Made by a program: the position numbers and the translations under genes | Part shown: positions 1-7,304 of the stretch, piece by piece | Position numbering within the stretch: the first letter of the stretch is position 1 | How the letters are laid out: each line of letters starts with the position of its first letter | Assembly (NCBI GenBank): GCA_045602425.1 | Contig: JAZSBO010000008.1 | Coordinates: 1-35,175, forward strand | From: RGIG9608 sp045602425 | GTDB lineage: Bacteria; Bacteroidota; Bacteroidia; Bacteroidales; Paludibacteraceae | Reading direction: 5' to 3' | Length of the DNA: 35,175 nucleotides | Notes under the pieces: generated by a model | The model's database searches: none | What the model saw: the letters and a program-made list of their open reading frames with translations, nothing else | What the model was told of the DNA's origin: nothing

Positions 1-292
1 ATTACCAATGTTCTTAAATCTAATTTTTTCATAGTCATTGAATTTTTTAAAGGTTAGACATTTATAAATTTTTCACAAAAAAAGTCGCTCGACTTCCCTC
101 GAAATCGACCGACTTATGTATAATTCAAACGCAGGCAAAAATGCCTGAAACGCCCTATTTCTTGTGTGTGTGTGTGTGTGTAGAAAGCTCGCTACGCTCG
201 CAGCAGATTTCTAATGAAAATACTATGTCGCACACGTTCATCATACTTTGGACAAATGTAAAGAAAAAAATTTATTTACCACTAACTACAAA
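1..292. other. AT-rich intergenic spacer, no gene seen
   Basis: I see no credible coding region here. It contains a short hairpin AAGTC(82-86)/GACTT(91-95) with another CGACTT copy at about 110-115, a hairpin CAGGCA(132-137)/TGCCTG(142-147) with a four-A loop, a (TG)9 tract at 163-180, and a GC-rich motif GCTCGCTACGCTCGC at 187-201. A 64-residue open frame across the TG tract translates to a Val-Cys repeat and is not a believable protein. Confidence 0.6.
163..180. repeat. (TG)9 dinucleotide microsatellite
   Basis: Nine uninterrupted TG units are visible. Tracts of this length are uncommon in bacterial chromosomes and are prone to slipped-strand mispairing. No gene start lies directly downstream on either strand, so a phase-variation role is not supported here. 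Confidence 0.9.
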
Positions 293-320
293 AAAACGAC
301 TCAAAATTTCGAGTCGTTTT
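293..320 (-). terminator. Rho-independent terminator of the tRNA pair
   Basis: A perfect 10-bp inverted repeat AAAACGACTC (293-302) / GAGTCGTTTT (311-320) with an 8-nt loop. Read on the minus strand the second arm runs into further T residues, as expected for an intrinsic terminator. It lies about 20 bp downstream of the minus-strand tRNA-Ser. The stem is symmetric and could also stop transcription from the left. Confidence 0.85.
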
Positions 321-342
321 AATCATCTACTATAAAAAGAAG

Positions 343-429
343 CGGAAAGTGAGGGATTCGAACCCCCGGAGCAGTTACCCGCTCACCGCATTTCGAGTGC
401 GGCCCGATCGACCTCTCTGGCAACTTTCC
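343..429 (-). tRNA. tRNA-Ser (anticodon CGA)
   Basis: On the minus strand a 7-bp acceptor stem GGAAAGT/ACTTTCC (ends at 429 and 344) closes a cloverleaf. The anticodon loop is CTCGAAA, giving anticodon CGA for UCG codons. The T arm has the GGTTCGAATCC-type sequence, and the long variable arm is typical of class II tRNA-Ser. The discriminator at 343 reads G on the minus strand, normal for serine. CCA is not encoded. It is the second gene of a two-tRNA unit behind tRNA-Lys, 10 bp apart, followed by the terminator at 293-320. Confidence 0.95.
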
Positions 430-439
430 ATAAAAAAAG

Positions 440-512
440 TGATTCGCTTGGGGCTCGAACCCAAGACCCCATCCTTAAAAGGGATGTGCTCTACCAGCTG
501 AGCTAGCGAATC
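440..512 (-). tRNA. tRNA-Lys (anticodon TTT)
   Basis: On the minus strand the acceptor stem is GATTCGC/GCGAATC. The D arm carries AGCTCAGCTGGTAGAGC, the anticodon loop CTTTTAA gives anticodon UUU, and the T arm has GGTTCGAGCCC. The discriminator is A and CCA is not encoded. It is the promoter-proximal gene of the pair. Confidence 0.95.
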
Positions 513-533
513 AATTTTCCTTAAAAGCGGTTG

Positions 534-541
534 CAAAGATA
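534..541 (-). promoter_or_regulatory. -7 box (TATCTTTG) of the tRNA-Lys/tRNA-Ser unit
   Basis: On the minus strand this reads TATCTTTG, a match to the Bacteroidota -7 consensus TAnnTTTG, 21 bp before the first tRNA base. A TTG (minus strand) at about 557-562 is a possible -33 element at normal spacing. Confidence 0.7.
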
Positions 542-581
542 AACAAAATAGACAAGCAACAAAACAAAATCCGCAAAAAAA

Positions 582-1103
582 TCACCATCCAAACGATTCT
601 CTATCGTTCATCCATTTGCCTTGTGCTTTCAGCACTTGCTCAATCACATCGCGTCCGCAGCCTTCGCCACCTTTGCAGGCCGACACATAGTGAGCAATCG
701 ACTTAATTTCGGGAGCTGCATCGGCAGGACAAGCTGCAACGCCTACCCTACGCATCACCTCGTAGTCAGGAATGTCGTCGCCCATAAAAAGCACATCGGA
801 CGCATCTAAATTGCATTTCGACAAAAAATCGTCGAAATCAGTAGTTTTGTAATGCGATCCCAAATAAATATGCTGAACACCCAAACTTTCGAATCTCACT
901 CTTACCGCCTCTGTTTTCCCTCCTGTAATAATAGCTATTGGATAGCCTTTCAACACCGCCTGATGCAACGCATAACCATCTTTTATATTTATCATTCGCA
1001 TAGGTTCGCCATTCGGATAAAGCGGAATCATATTACCCGAAAGCACTCCATCGACATCGAATACAAAAGCTTTTATTTGCGATAGTTTTTCTTTAAAATT
1101 CAT
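582..1103 (-). CDS. kdsC: KdsC-like 3-deoxy-D-manno-octulosonate 8-phosphate phosphatase
   Basis: HAD-superfamily phosphatase of about 173 residues, the usual KdsC length. It is expected to release phosphate from KDO-8-phosphate in the cytoplasm for lipopolysaccharide core synthesis. The nucleophile motif DVDGVLS places the two catalytic aspartates at residues 16 and 18. A threonine motif (IITGGKT), a GDDIPD acidic motif and the KdsC-type C-terminal Gly-rich tail GGEGCGR follow. I chose the ATG at 1103. A TTG seven codons upstream lies inside the TACCTTTG promoter box and cannot be the start. The gene is divergent from the sialic acid operon, and related phosphatases act on 9-phosphate nonulosonates, so a sialate-related substrate is possible. 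KDO phosphatase is the default reading. Confidence 0.88.
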   Translation of the reverse strand: MNFKEKLSQIKAFVFDVDGVLSGNMIPLYPNGEPMRMINIKDGYALHQAVLKGYPIAIITGGKTEAVRVRFESLGVQHIYLGSHYKTTDFDDFLSKCNLDASDVLFMGDDIPDYEVMRRVGVAACPADAAPEIKSIAHYVSACKGGEGCGRDVIEQVLKAQGKWMNDRESFGW

Positions 1104-1121
1104 AAAAAATTCAATTTTCAA

Positions 1122-1129
1122 CAAAGGTA
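1122..1129 (-). promoter_or_regulatory. -7 box (TACCTTTG) of kdsC
   Basis: On the minus strand this reads TACCTTTG, 18 bp before the chosen kdsC ATG, implying a leader of roughly ten bases. It decides the start by excluding the upstream TTG. Confidence 0.75.
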
Positions 1130-1160
1130 AAAAAAAGACTTTTTATCGTAAAAAAATAAA

Positions 1161-1168
1161 TACCTTTG
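1161..1168 (+). promoter_or_regulatory. -7 box (TACCTTTG) of the sialic acid operon
   Basis: Exact TAnnTTTG match 18 bp upstream of the nanA ATG. It is the mirror image of the kdsC box at 1122-1129, with only 31 bp between them, so the upstream elements of the two promoters must overlap. No clean -33 element or operator is evident. Confidence 0.75.
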
Positions 1169-1186
1169 TAAAAAATTACATCAATT

Positions 1187-2101
1187 ATGGAGAAAATAAT
1201 AGGACTTATAGACGCACCTTTTACGCCGTTTTACGAAAATGGCGACGTCAACTTGAAACCAATACCAGAATACGCTGCACTCTTGCAACGCAACGGGCTA
1301 AAAGGCGTTTTCATCAACGGTTCTTCGGGCGAAGGCTACATGCTTACCGACGAAGAACGTATGCAACTTGCCGAGGCTTGGATGACAGCGGCTCCAAAAG
1401 ATTTCAAAGTGATTGTTCACGTTGGCAGTTGTTGCGTTCGCAGTAGCAAAAAACTTGCCGAACATGCTCAAAAAATCGGAGCTTGGGGCATTGGGGCAAT
1501 GGCTCCTCCATTCCCAAAAATCAATCGCATAGAAGAATTGGTGAAATATTGCGAAGAAATTGCTGCGGGAGCTCCAAATCTTCCTTTCTACTACTATCAT
1601 ATCCCTGCTTTCAATGGGGCATTTTTGCCAATGGTAAAATTTTTAGAAGCAGTGGACGGAAGAATTCCAAATTTTGCTGGAATAAAATATACGTTCGAAA
1701 GCATTTACGAGTACAATCAATGTCGCCTCTATGGTAACGGAAAATTCGATATGCTCCATGGGCAAGACGAAACCATTTTGCCATCGCTGGCAATGGGTGG
1801 AGCTCAAGGTGGAATAGGCGGAACTACCAACTACAACGGCAAAGTTTTGACAAGCATCATCGAAGCATGGAAGAATGGTGAGATTGAAAAAGCACGCGAA
1901 TTGCAGAATTTTGCACAAGACGTCATCAACGTCATTTGTCGTTATCGAGGTAACATTGTTGGCGGTAAACGAATTATGAAACTTATCGGACTCGATTTAG
2001 GCAAAAATCGCACTCCATTCCAAAATATGACCAACGAGGAAGAAGCTGCAATGAAAGCAGAGCTTGAAGCCATCAATTTCTTTGAACGTTGCAACAAATA
2101 A
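1187..2101 (+). CDS. nanA: N-acetylneuraminate lyase (NanA/NanL)
   Basis: 304-residue class I aldolase of the DHDPS/NAL family. It is predicted to cleave N-acetylneuraminate to ManNAc and pyruvate in the cytoplasm. Visible motifs are the carboxylate-binding GSSGE at about 45-49, the catalytic Tyr137 in a YYYHIP segment and the Schiff-base Lys167 in GIKYTF, spaced as in characterised sialate lyases. It opens a tightly packed operon whose next genes are a mutarotase-transporter, a 2-epimerase and a YhcH family protein, which makes sialate rather than dihydrodipicolinate the likely substrate. The stop at 2099-2101 is two bases before the next ATG. Regulation is probably through the divergent promoter region; no regulator gene is present nearby. 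Confidence 0.95.
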   Translation: MEKIIGLIDAPFTPFYENGDVNLKPIPEYAALLQRNGLKGVFINGSSGEGYMLTDEERMQLAEAWMTAAPKDFKVIVHVGSCCVRSSKKLAEHAQKIGAWGIGAMAPPFPKINRIEELVKYCEEIAAGAPNLPFYYYHIPAFNGAFLPMVKFLEAVDGRIPNFAGIKYTFESIYEYNQCRLYGNGKFDMLHGQDETILPSLAMGGAQGGIGGTTNYNGKVLTSIIEAWKNGEIEKARELQNFAQDVINVICRYRGNIVGGKRIMKLIGLDLGKNRTPFQNMTNEEEAAMKAELEAINFFERCNK

Positions 2102-2103
2102 CT

Positions 2104-4761
2104 ATGAAAAAAATCACCTTCTTAATACTATTTTCTTTTTGTTTATGTTGCCAAACAAAAGCAAAAGAACAATGCCACAACTACTTTGAAATAAAACATT
2201 TAAAAGAACTAAACATTAGTGATTGTCAAGGTGTTTCTGGACATTTTGCAGGCATCTCAAACGATGCACTGATTGTTGCAGGCGGTTGTAACTTTCCACA
2301 CACACCTGCTGCACAAGGTGGCAAAAAAGTCTTTTACAACAACATTTTTGTGCTTGACAAGCCATTGTCAGAATATGCAGAATGGCAAAAATGTGACACA
2401 TTGCCCACACCTACTGCTTATGGAATTAGTATTACAACACCCGAAGGTGTTGTTTGTATAGGAGGAACAAACGGGACAAAAAGTTCGGCACAAGTGCTAT
2501 TGATAAACTACCAAAACGAAACAATAAAAACAAAAGGACTTACCCCACTGCCTATTCCATTAGAAAATATGGCTGGTGCTTATGGCAATGGATACATATA
2601 TATTGCAGGCGGACAATCAAATGGGAAAAACTCAAATGCAACTTTCCGAATTAAACTTACTGACTTAATAAATCAAAAAAACTGGGAGCAATTACCCGAC
2701 TTCCCCGGCAAAAGTAGAATTCAACCGACAGCCGCTATTCAAAGCAACGCTAATGGATATTCGTTTTATCTTATGGGCGGTTTCGCTCCTGCTACCGACA
2801 GCGAACAATGCTTTATTCACACCAACGGGATTGTTTTTTGCCCTAAAGAAAATCGTTGGCAAGCAACTTCCGAAATCGCTATGAATACATTCGAATCCAA
2901 TGCGTTAATAGGAGCCTCGGCAACGACCGTTGGCAATTCTCATATTATTTTTGCAGGAGGAGTTAATAAAACCATTTTCGAGCGAGCGTTAAATCGTCCT
3001 TTTATCAAGAAAAATACAACAGAAAACGATAGCATTACAAAGCAAATAAACAAAGAAGATTCGGAATATTTGACTCACCCTGCTACATGGTATAAATTCA
3101 ACAACGAATTGCTCATCTACAACACAATAACAGATACGTGGGCTTACGAAAAGCAAAACAATAGCTTTGCAAAAGCTGGAGCTACAATGGTTACTTACAA
3201 TGGGCATCTTTTGTTGGTTGGAGGAGAAAACAAACCGGGCGTCCGATCGAACGAAATCATTGATATTACAATAAAATCCAAGCAACATTTTGGTTGGCTT
3301 AATTGGACAGTTTTAGCTATCTATCTATTAGCGATGTTGCTGTTAGGTTTTTATTTTATGAGAAAGGAACAAGGTGGCGACGATTTTTTCAAGGGCAGAG
3401 GACGCATTCCTTGGTGGGCTGCAGGCATAAGTATCTATGCCACAATGCTTAGTGCCATCACCTATATGGCCTATCCTGCAAAAGCTTATGCTACCAATTG
3501 GACATACTACCCTATGCTGATTACTATATTATTAGTCAGTTTTCCTGTTATAAAATACTATTTGCCATTTTTCCGACGATTAAACGTAACAAGTGCTTAC
3601 GAATACTTGGAACTTCGCTTTAATGCCATTACACGACTAATGGCAAGTGCCTTATTCATTGTTTTTATGATTGCACGAATGGCATTAGTATTATATCTTC
3701 CCTCTTTGGCATTAACAGCTGTAACAGGAATAAATATCTACACTTGTATTGTGCTAATGGGGATTGTGACCATTGTTTATTGCACAATGGGTGGAGTAGA
3801 AGCTGTTATTTGGGGCGATGTAGTTCAAGGATTCATTTTAGTTGGCGGAGCATTATTAGTTGCTGGTTATCTAATATTTTCTACCGAAGGCGGTTTCAAT
3901 GGATTTACAAACATTGCTATCAACGACCACAAATTACAACTTATCGATTGGAGTTTCGACTTTACAAAAGCAACATTTTGGGTAGTCATTTTAGGTGGTA
4001 TTGCTAACAATCTGATTTCATATACCTCTGATCAAACTGTCATTCAGCGTTATCTAACTACAAAAGACGAAAAAAGTGCAAAACACAGTATCTTGATGAA
4101 CGGAATTATGAGCGTATTCATTTCGGTAGTCTTTTTTATTATCGGCACAGGGTTATACACGTTTTTCAAAACTCACCCAACACAATTAGACATCACAATG
4201 GCAAAAACAGATACTATTTTCCCATTTTTTATGATGAGTCAGTTACCAGCCGGAGTAGCTGGACTTTTGATTGCTGCCATTTTTGCTGCCACTATGTCAA
4301 CAATTTCATCAAATATTAACTCTGTAGCAACAGCATTCTCTGTTGACTTTTACAAACGTTGGAACACAAAAGCATCTGACAAAACGATGCTTTCTGTTGC
4401 TCGCTATACTTGTGTCATATCAGGTATTATCGGGATTGGCATTGCATTACTAATGGCAACTTGGGATATTTACTCACTACTCGACTTTTTCCAAGAAATT
4501 TTAGGATTACTTTCAAGCGGTTTGGGAGGACTTTTCATTATGGGTATTTTCTTCCCACGTATTGATGCAAAATCAGCACTCGTAGGATTCATCTGTGGGA
4601 TTCTTACGGTATTTGGATTTAAATATTTTACCAATGTCAATCTACTGCTCTATGGTTGCATCGGTATGATAATATCGGTTGTCGTAGGATTTTTATTAAG
4701 CTTTATATTCCACAATAAAAAAAATAGTAACGGATTAACTTGGAAACATCTGAATAAATAA
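2104..4761 (+). CDS. Kelch mutarotase fused to SSS-family sialic acid transporter
   Basis: 885 residues with two modules. A signal peptide (MKKITFLILFSFCLCC...) is followed by roughly 370 residues of kelch-type beta-propeller with repeated glycine pairs (AGGCNF, GGTNG, AGGQSNG, MGGFAP, AGGVNK, VGGENKP). This resembles the NanM-like, cyclically permuted sialate mutarotases. From about residue 395 a sodium:solute symporter domain with some 13 hydrophobic segments runs to the C-terminus, resembling NanT/SiaT of the SSS family. An SSS N-terminus lies outside the membrane, so the propeller would sit in the periplasm and could hand the preferred anomer to its own transporter. I chose the ATG at 2104; an upstream ATG at 2089 lies inside nanA and lacks the signal peptide at its start. 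The substrate is inferred from context. Confidence 0.9.
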   Translation: MKKITFLILFSFCLCCQTKAKEQCHNYFEIKHLKELNISDCQGVSGHFAGISNDALIVAGGCNFPHTPAAQGGKKVFYNNIFVLDKPLSEYAEWQKCDTLPTPTAYGISITTPEGVVCIGGTNGTKSSAQVLLINYQNETIKTKGLTPLPIPLENMAGAYGNGYIYIAGGQSNGKNSNATFRIKLTDLINQKNWEQLPDFPGKSRIQPTAAIQSNANGYSFYLMGGFAPATDSEQCFIHTNGIVFCPKENRWQATSEIAMNTFESNALIGASATTVGNSHIIFAGGVNKTIFERALNRPFIKKNTTENDSITKQINKEDSEYLTHPATWYKFNNELLIYNTITDTWAYEKQNNSFAKAGATMVTYNGHLLLVGGENKPGVRSNEIIDITIKSKQHFGWLNWTVLAIYLLAMLLLGFYFMRKEQGGDDFFKGRGRIPWWAAGISIYATMLSAITYMAYPAKAYATNWTYYPMLITILLVSFPVIKYYLPFFRRLNVTSAYEYLELRFNAITRLMASALFIVFMIARMALVLYLPSLALTAVTGINIYTCIVLMGIVTIVYCTMGGVEAVIWGDVVQGFILVGGALLVAGYLIFSTEGGFNGFTNIAINDHKLQLIDWSFDFTKATFWVVILGGIANNLISYTSDQTVIQRYLTTKDEKSAKHSILMNGIMSVFISVVFFIIGTGLYTFFKTHPTQLDITMAKTDTIFPFFMMSQLPAGVAGLLIAAIFAATMSTISSNINSVATAFSVDFYKRWNTKASDKTMLSVARYTCVISGIIGIGIALLMATWDIYSLLDFFQEILGLLSSGLGGLFIMGIFFPRIDAKSALVGFICGILTVFGFKYFTNVNLLLYGCIGMIISVVVGFLLSFIFHNKKNSNGLTWKHLNK

Positions 4762-4766
4762 AAACT

Positions 4767-5936
4767 ATGGATTTTAAGAAATTAGCAGAACAATACAAAA
4801 GTGAATTATTAAACAGAGTTTTACCTTTTTGGTTGAATAACTCGCAAGACAAAGAATTTGGCGGATATTTCACTTGCCTCGAACGCGACGGATCGGTATT
4901 CGACACCGACAAATTCATTTGGTTGCAAGGCAGAGAAGTATGGATGTTTGCAACGCTTTACAATAAAGTTGAAAAATGTCAAGAATGGCTCGATTGTGCC
5001 ATTCAAGGTGCCGAATTTCTAAAAAAATATGGGCACGACGGAAATCTAAATTGGTACTTTTCGCTCGACCGCGAAGGAAATCCATTAGTTGAACCTTACA
5101 ACATTTTTTCATACACATTTGCAGTTATTGCTTTTGGACAATTAAGTATTGCTACTGGCAATACAGAATATGCAGAAATTGCGAAAAAAACTTTTGACAT
5201 CGTACTTTCAAAAGTCACAAATCCTAAAGGCAAATGGAACAAAGCTGTTGCAGGAACTCGCAATATGAAAAGTTTTGCTCTGCCAATGATTCTTTGCAAT
5301 GTTGCACTCGAAATAGAATCTCTTTTAGAACCTGATTTTCTGAAAAACACGATAGACACTTGTATTCACGAAGTAATGGACGTTTTCTATCGTCCAGAAT
5401 TAGGGTTGATTGTTGAACATATTGGAACCGACGGCGAGCTGAAAGACAATTTCGATGGGCGTTTGCTCAACCCCGGGCATGCTATTGAGGCAATGTGGTT
5501 TATAATGGATTTAGGTGCTCGTTTGGGTAGAAAAGATTTGATAGAAAAAGCCGTAGAAATTGCACTTAACGAAGTTGAATATGGTTGGGATAAAGAATAC
5601 GATGGAATTTTCTACTTTATGGATCGCTTAGGTCGCCCTACTCAACAACTTGAATGGGATCAAAAACTTTGGTGGGTACACATTGAAACACTCATCACTA
5701 TGATAAAAGGCTATCAACTCACAGGCAACAAAAAATGTCTTGAATGGTTTGAGCGTGTACACAATTACGTTTGGACTCATTTTGTTGATGAAAAATATCC
5801 AGAATGGTATGGTTATTTGAATCGTCAAGGCGAAGTTCTTCTTCCACTAAAAGGCGGAAAATGGAAAGGTTGTTTCCACGTTCCACGCGGACTTTTCCAA
5901 TGTTGGCAAATACTTGAATCATTGGCTAAAAAATAA
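4767..5936 (+). CDS. nanE: AGE-family N-acylglucosamine 2-epimerase (ManNAc to GlcNAc)
   Basis: 389-residue protein of the N-acylglucosamine 2-epimerase (renin-binding protein) family, an alpha/alpha barrel of the expected length. Characteristic stretches include the aromatic-rich start (FWLNNSQDKEFGGYFTCL), LQGREVWMFA, LLNPGHAIEAMWF near the middle, and WWVHIETL and GKWKGCFHVPRG near the end, which supply the conserved histidines and arginines of the barrel. Bacteroides fragilis uses this type of epimerase, rather than the ManNAc-6-P epimerase of enterobacteria, to turn ManNAc into GlcNAc after NanL. The order lyase, transporter, epimerase matches. It starts five bases after the preceding stop. 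Relatives include cellobiose 2-epimerases; context argues against that. Confidence 0.88.
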   Translation: MDFKKLAEQYKSELLNRVLPFWLNNSQDKEFGGYFTCLERDGSVFDTDKFIWLQGREVWMFATLYNKVEKCQEWLDCAIQGAEFLKKYGHDGNLNWYFSLDREGNPLVEPYNIFSYTFAVIAFGQLSIATGNTEYAEIAKKTFDIVLSKVTNPKGKWNKAVAGTRNMKSFALPMILCNVALEIESLLEPDFLKNTIDTCIHEVMDVFYRPELGLIVEHIGTDGELKDNFDGRLLNPGHAIEAMWFIMDLGARLGRKDLIEKAVEIALNEVEYGWDKEYDGIFYFMDRLGRPTQQLEWDQKLWWVHIETLITMIKGYQLTGNKKCLEWFERVHNYVWTHFVDEKYPEWYGYLNRQGEVLLPLKGGKWKGCFHVPRGLFQCWQILESLAKK

Positions 5937-5943
5937 AAATAAA

Positions 5944-6390
5944 ATGATTATTGCATCTTTATCCGATAGTTCACGATACGAGAACTTACACCCTTTATTC
6001 AAAGCGGCTTTTGATTTCATAAAAGCTAATGACCTAACCAAAAAAGATTTAGGACGAATTGAATTACAAGGAGAAGATTTATTTATCAATAACATTGAAG
6101 CGAAATTGGTCAGTAAAGAAAAACAGGCATTAGAAATTCATAGAGAATACATCGACATACACATTCCTCTTGACAAACCGGAAATCATTGGCTGGAAATC
6201 ATTACAAAACCTAAAAAAACCTCGCGAAGAGTTCAACGTAAAAGACGATTTTGCTTTTTACGATGAGGTTGCAACAAATTATATTCAAATCTTACCTGGA
6301 GAATTTTTAATTGCATTTCCAGAAGATGCTCACGCACCAATCATCGGAGAGGGTTCTTTAAGAAAATTAATTGTAAAAATAAAATTATGA
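5944..6390 (+). CDS. nanQ: NanQ/YhcH-family (DUF386) predicted sialate anomerase
   Basis: 148-residue cupin-like protein of the YhcH/YjgK/YiaL family. The family signature HREYIDIHIPL and the later FLIAFPEDAHAPII segment, which carry putative metal ligands, are both visible. E. coli NanQ (YhcH) is reported to speed anomerisation of sialic acid in the cytoplasm, supplying the open-chain form for the lyase. I chose the ATG at 5944, seven bases after the epimerase stop; an ATG at 5914 is inside the epimerase and adds only a charged, non-conserved ten residues. It is the second predicted sialate mutarotase of this operon, in a different compartment from the kelch module. Sugar specificity is inferred from context. 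Confidence 0.85.
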   Translation: MIIASLSDSSRYENLHPLFKAAFDFIKANDLTKKDLGRIELQGEDLFINNIEAKLVSKEKQALEIHREYIDIHIPLDKPEIIGWKSLQNLKKPREEFNVKDDFAFYDEVATNYIQILPGEFLIAFPEDAHAPIIGEGSLRKLIVKIKL

Positions 6391-7163
6391 ATAACAAAAA
6401 CATCGGCTTTGATTTATGTGTAACACCTTATGGAAAGGTTAAGAACAAGCATTACTCTATCGCTATTCTTCCTTGGGGTGCAACCGAACCTCATAATTTA
6501 CATTTGCCTTATCTTACAGATTGTATTCTATCGCAAGCAATTGCAATAGATGCTATTCGACGTTTACAAAAAGAGTTTCAACACAATGCCATGGTTCTAC
6601 CTCCCGTTGCTATGGGAGCACAAAATCCCGGACAACGCGATTTACCTTTCTGCCTTCATTATCGTTTTGAAACCCAAAAAGCGATTTTAAGTGATATTAT
6701 TGCAAGTTTATATCATCAAGGTATTCGTAAATTACTTATTATCAATGGACATGGAGGGAATAATTTTAAAAGTATGATTCGCGATTTCTCTATCGATTAT
6801 CCCGACTTTTTAATTGCCACTACCGAATGGTACACAATTATTCCTCCTACCGATTTTTTCGAGGAGAAAGATGACCACGCAGGAGAGTTAGAGACATCTG
6901 TAATGATGCACTACTATCCTGAATTAGTAAAACTTACTGATGCAGGAGAAGGTAAATCAAAACCTTTTGCTATCAATTCATTAAACGAAAAAACAGCATG
7001 GGTACCTCGTCATTGGTTAAAAGTAACAACCGATACAGGAATCGGGAATCCTCTAAAAGCTTCTGCTAACAAAGGAGAAATTTATAGTAACAAAGTGGTT
7101 GAAAAAATAGTTGTTTTACTTAAAGAGTTAATAGAAAACGATGATATTTATCAACAATTTTAA
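6387..7163 (+). CDS. Creatininase-family amidohydrolase in the sialic acid operon
   Basis: 258-residue member of the creatininase superfamily of metal-dependent amide hydrolases. Putative metal ligands are all present: Glu34, His36 and Asp45 in GATEPHNLHLPYLTD, His122 in NGHGGNN, and His164/Glu169 in HAGELETS. The first three share positions with creatininase itself. It overlaps nanQ by four bases (ATGA), so it is translationally coupled to the pathway genes and is the last gene of the unit. Known family reactions include creatinine opening, removal of formyl groups in riboflavin/F420 biosynthesis (ArfB) and peptide cleavage (MftE). None fits sialate breakdown directly. An amide- or lactam-opening step on a modified sialic acid or N-acyl hexosamine is a guess from context. 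Family is certain, function is not. Confidence 0.85.
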   Translation: MNNKNIGFDLCVTPYGKVKNKHYSIAILPWGATEPHNLHLPYLTDCILSQAIAIDAIRRLQKEFQHNAMVLPPVAMGAQNPGQRDLPFCLHYRFETQKAILSDIIASLYHQGIRKLLIINGHGGNNFKSMIRDFSIDYPDFLIATTEWYTIIPPTDFFEEKDDHAGELETSVMMHYYPELVKLTDAGEGKSKPFAINSLNEKTAWVPRHWLKVTTDTGIGNPLKASANKGEIYSNKVVEKIVVLLKELIENDDIYQQF

Positions 7164-7304
7164 TTTTAACAAAATTAAATCCCTGATTCGATATTAAAAA
7201 TATTAAATTACCTTAATTAGCACTAAATAAAAGTTAAAACGTTGTTTTAATATATTATTCTGTACTTATATTTGTAACAAAACGAAACAACTAAAATAAT
7301 AAAT
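7164..7304 (+). promoter_or_regulatory. Intergenic promoter region of the moxR-bat operon
   Basis: AT-rich 141-bp gap. A -7 box TATATTTG is at 7267-7274 and a TTG at 7242-7244 is a possible -33 element (22-bp gap), with the moxR ATG 30 bp downstream. At the left edge a perfect A/T-only inverted repeat, TTTAATTTT (7159-7167) / AAAATTAAA (7171-7179), includes the creatininase stop codon. It is too weak in G/C and lacks a T run, so I do not call it a terminator. Confidence 0.6.

Noticed and set aside
141..335. 64-residue plus-strand frame across the TG tract
   Set aside because: It encodes a Val-Cys repeat, overlaps the tRNA terminator and has no promoter or recognisable domain.
1104..1124. TTG start giving a longer KdsC
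   Set aside because: The TTG lies inside the TACCTTTG promoter box, so it would not be transcribed; the ATG at 1103 gives the family length.
7159..7179. A/T-only inverted repeat at the end of the creatininase gene as terminator
   Set aside because: The stem has no G-C pair and no following T run, and AT-rich symmetry is expected by chance in such spacers.
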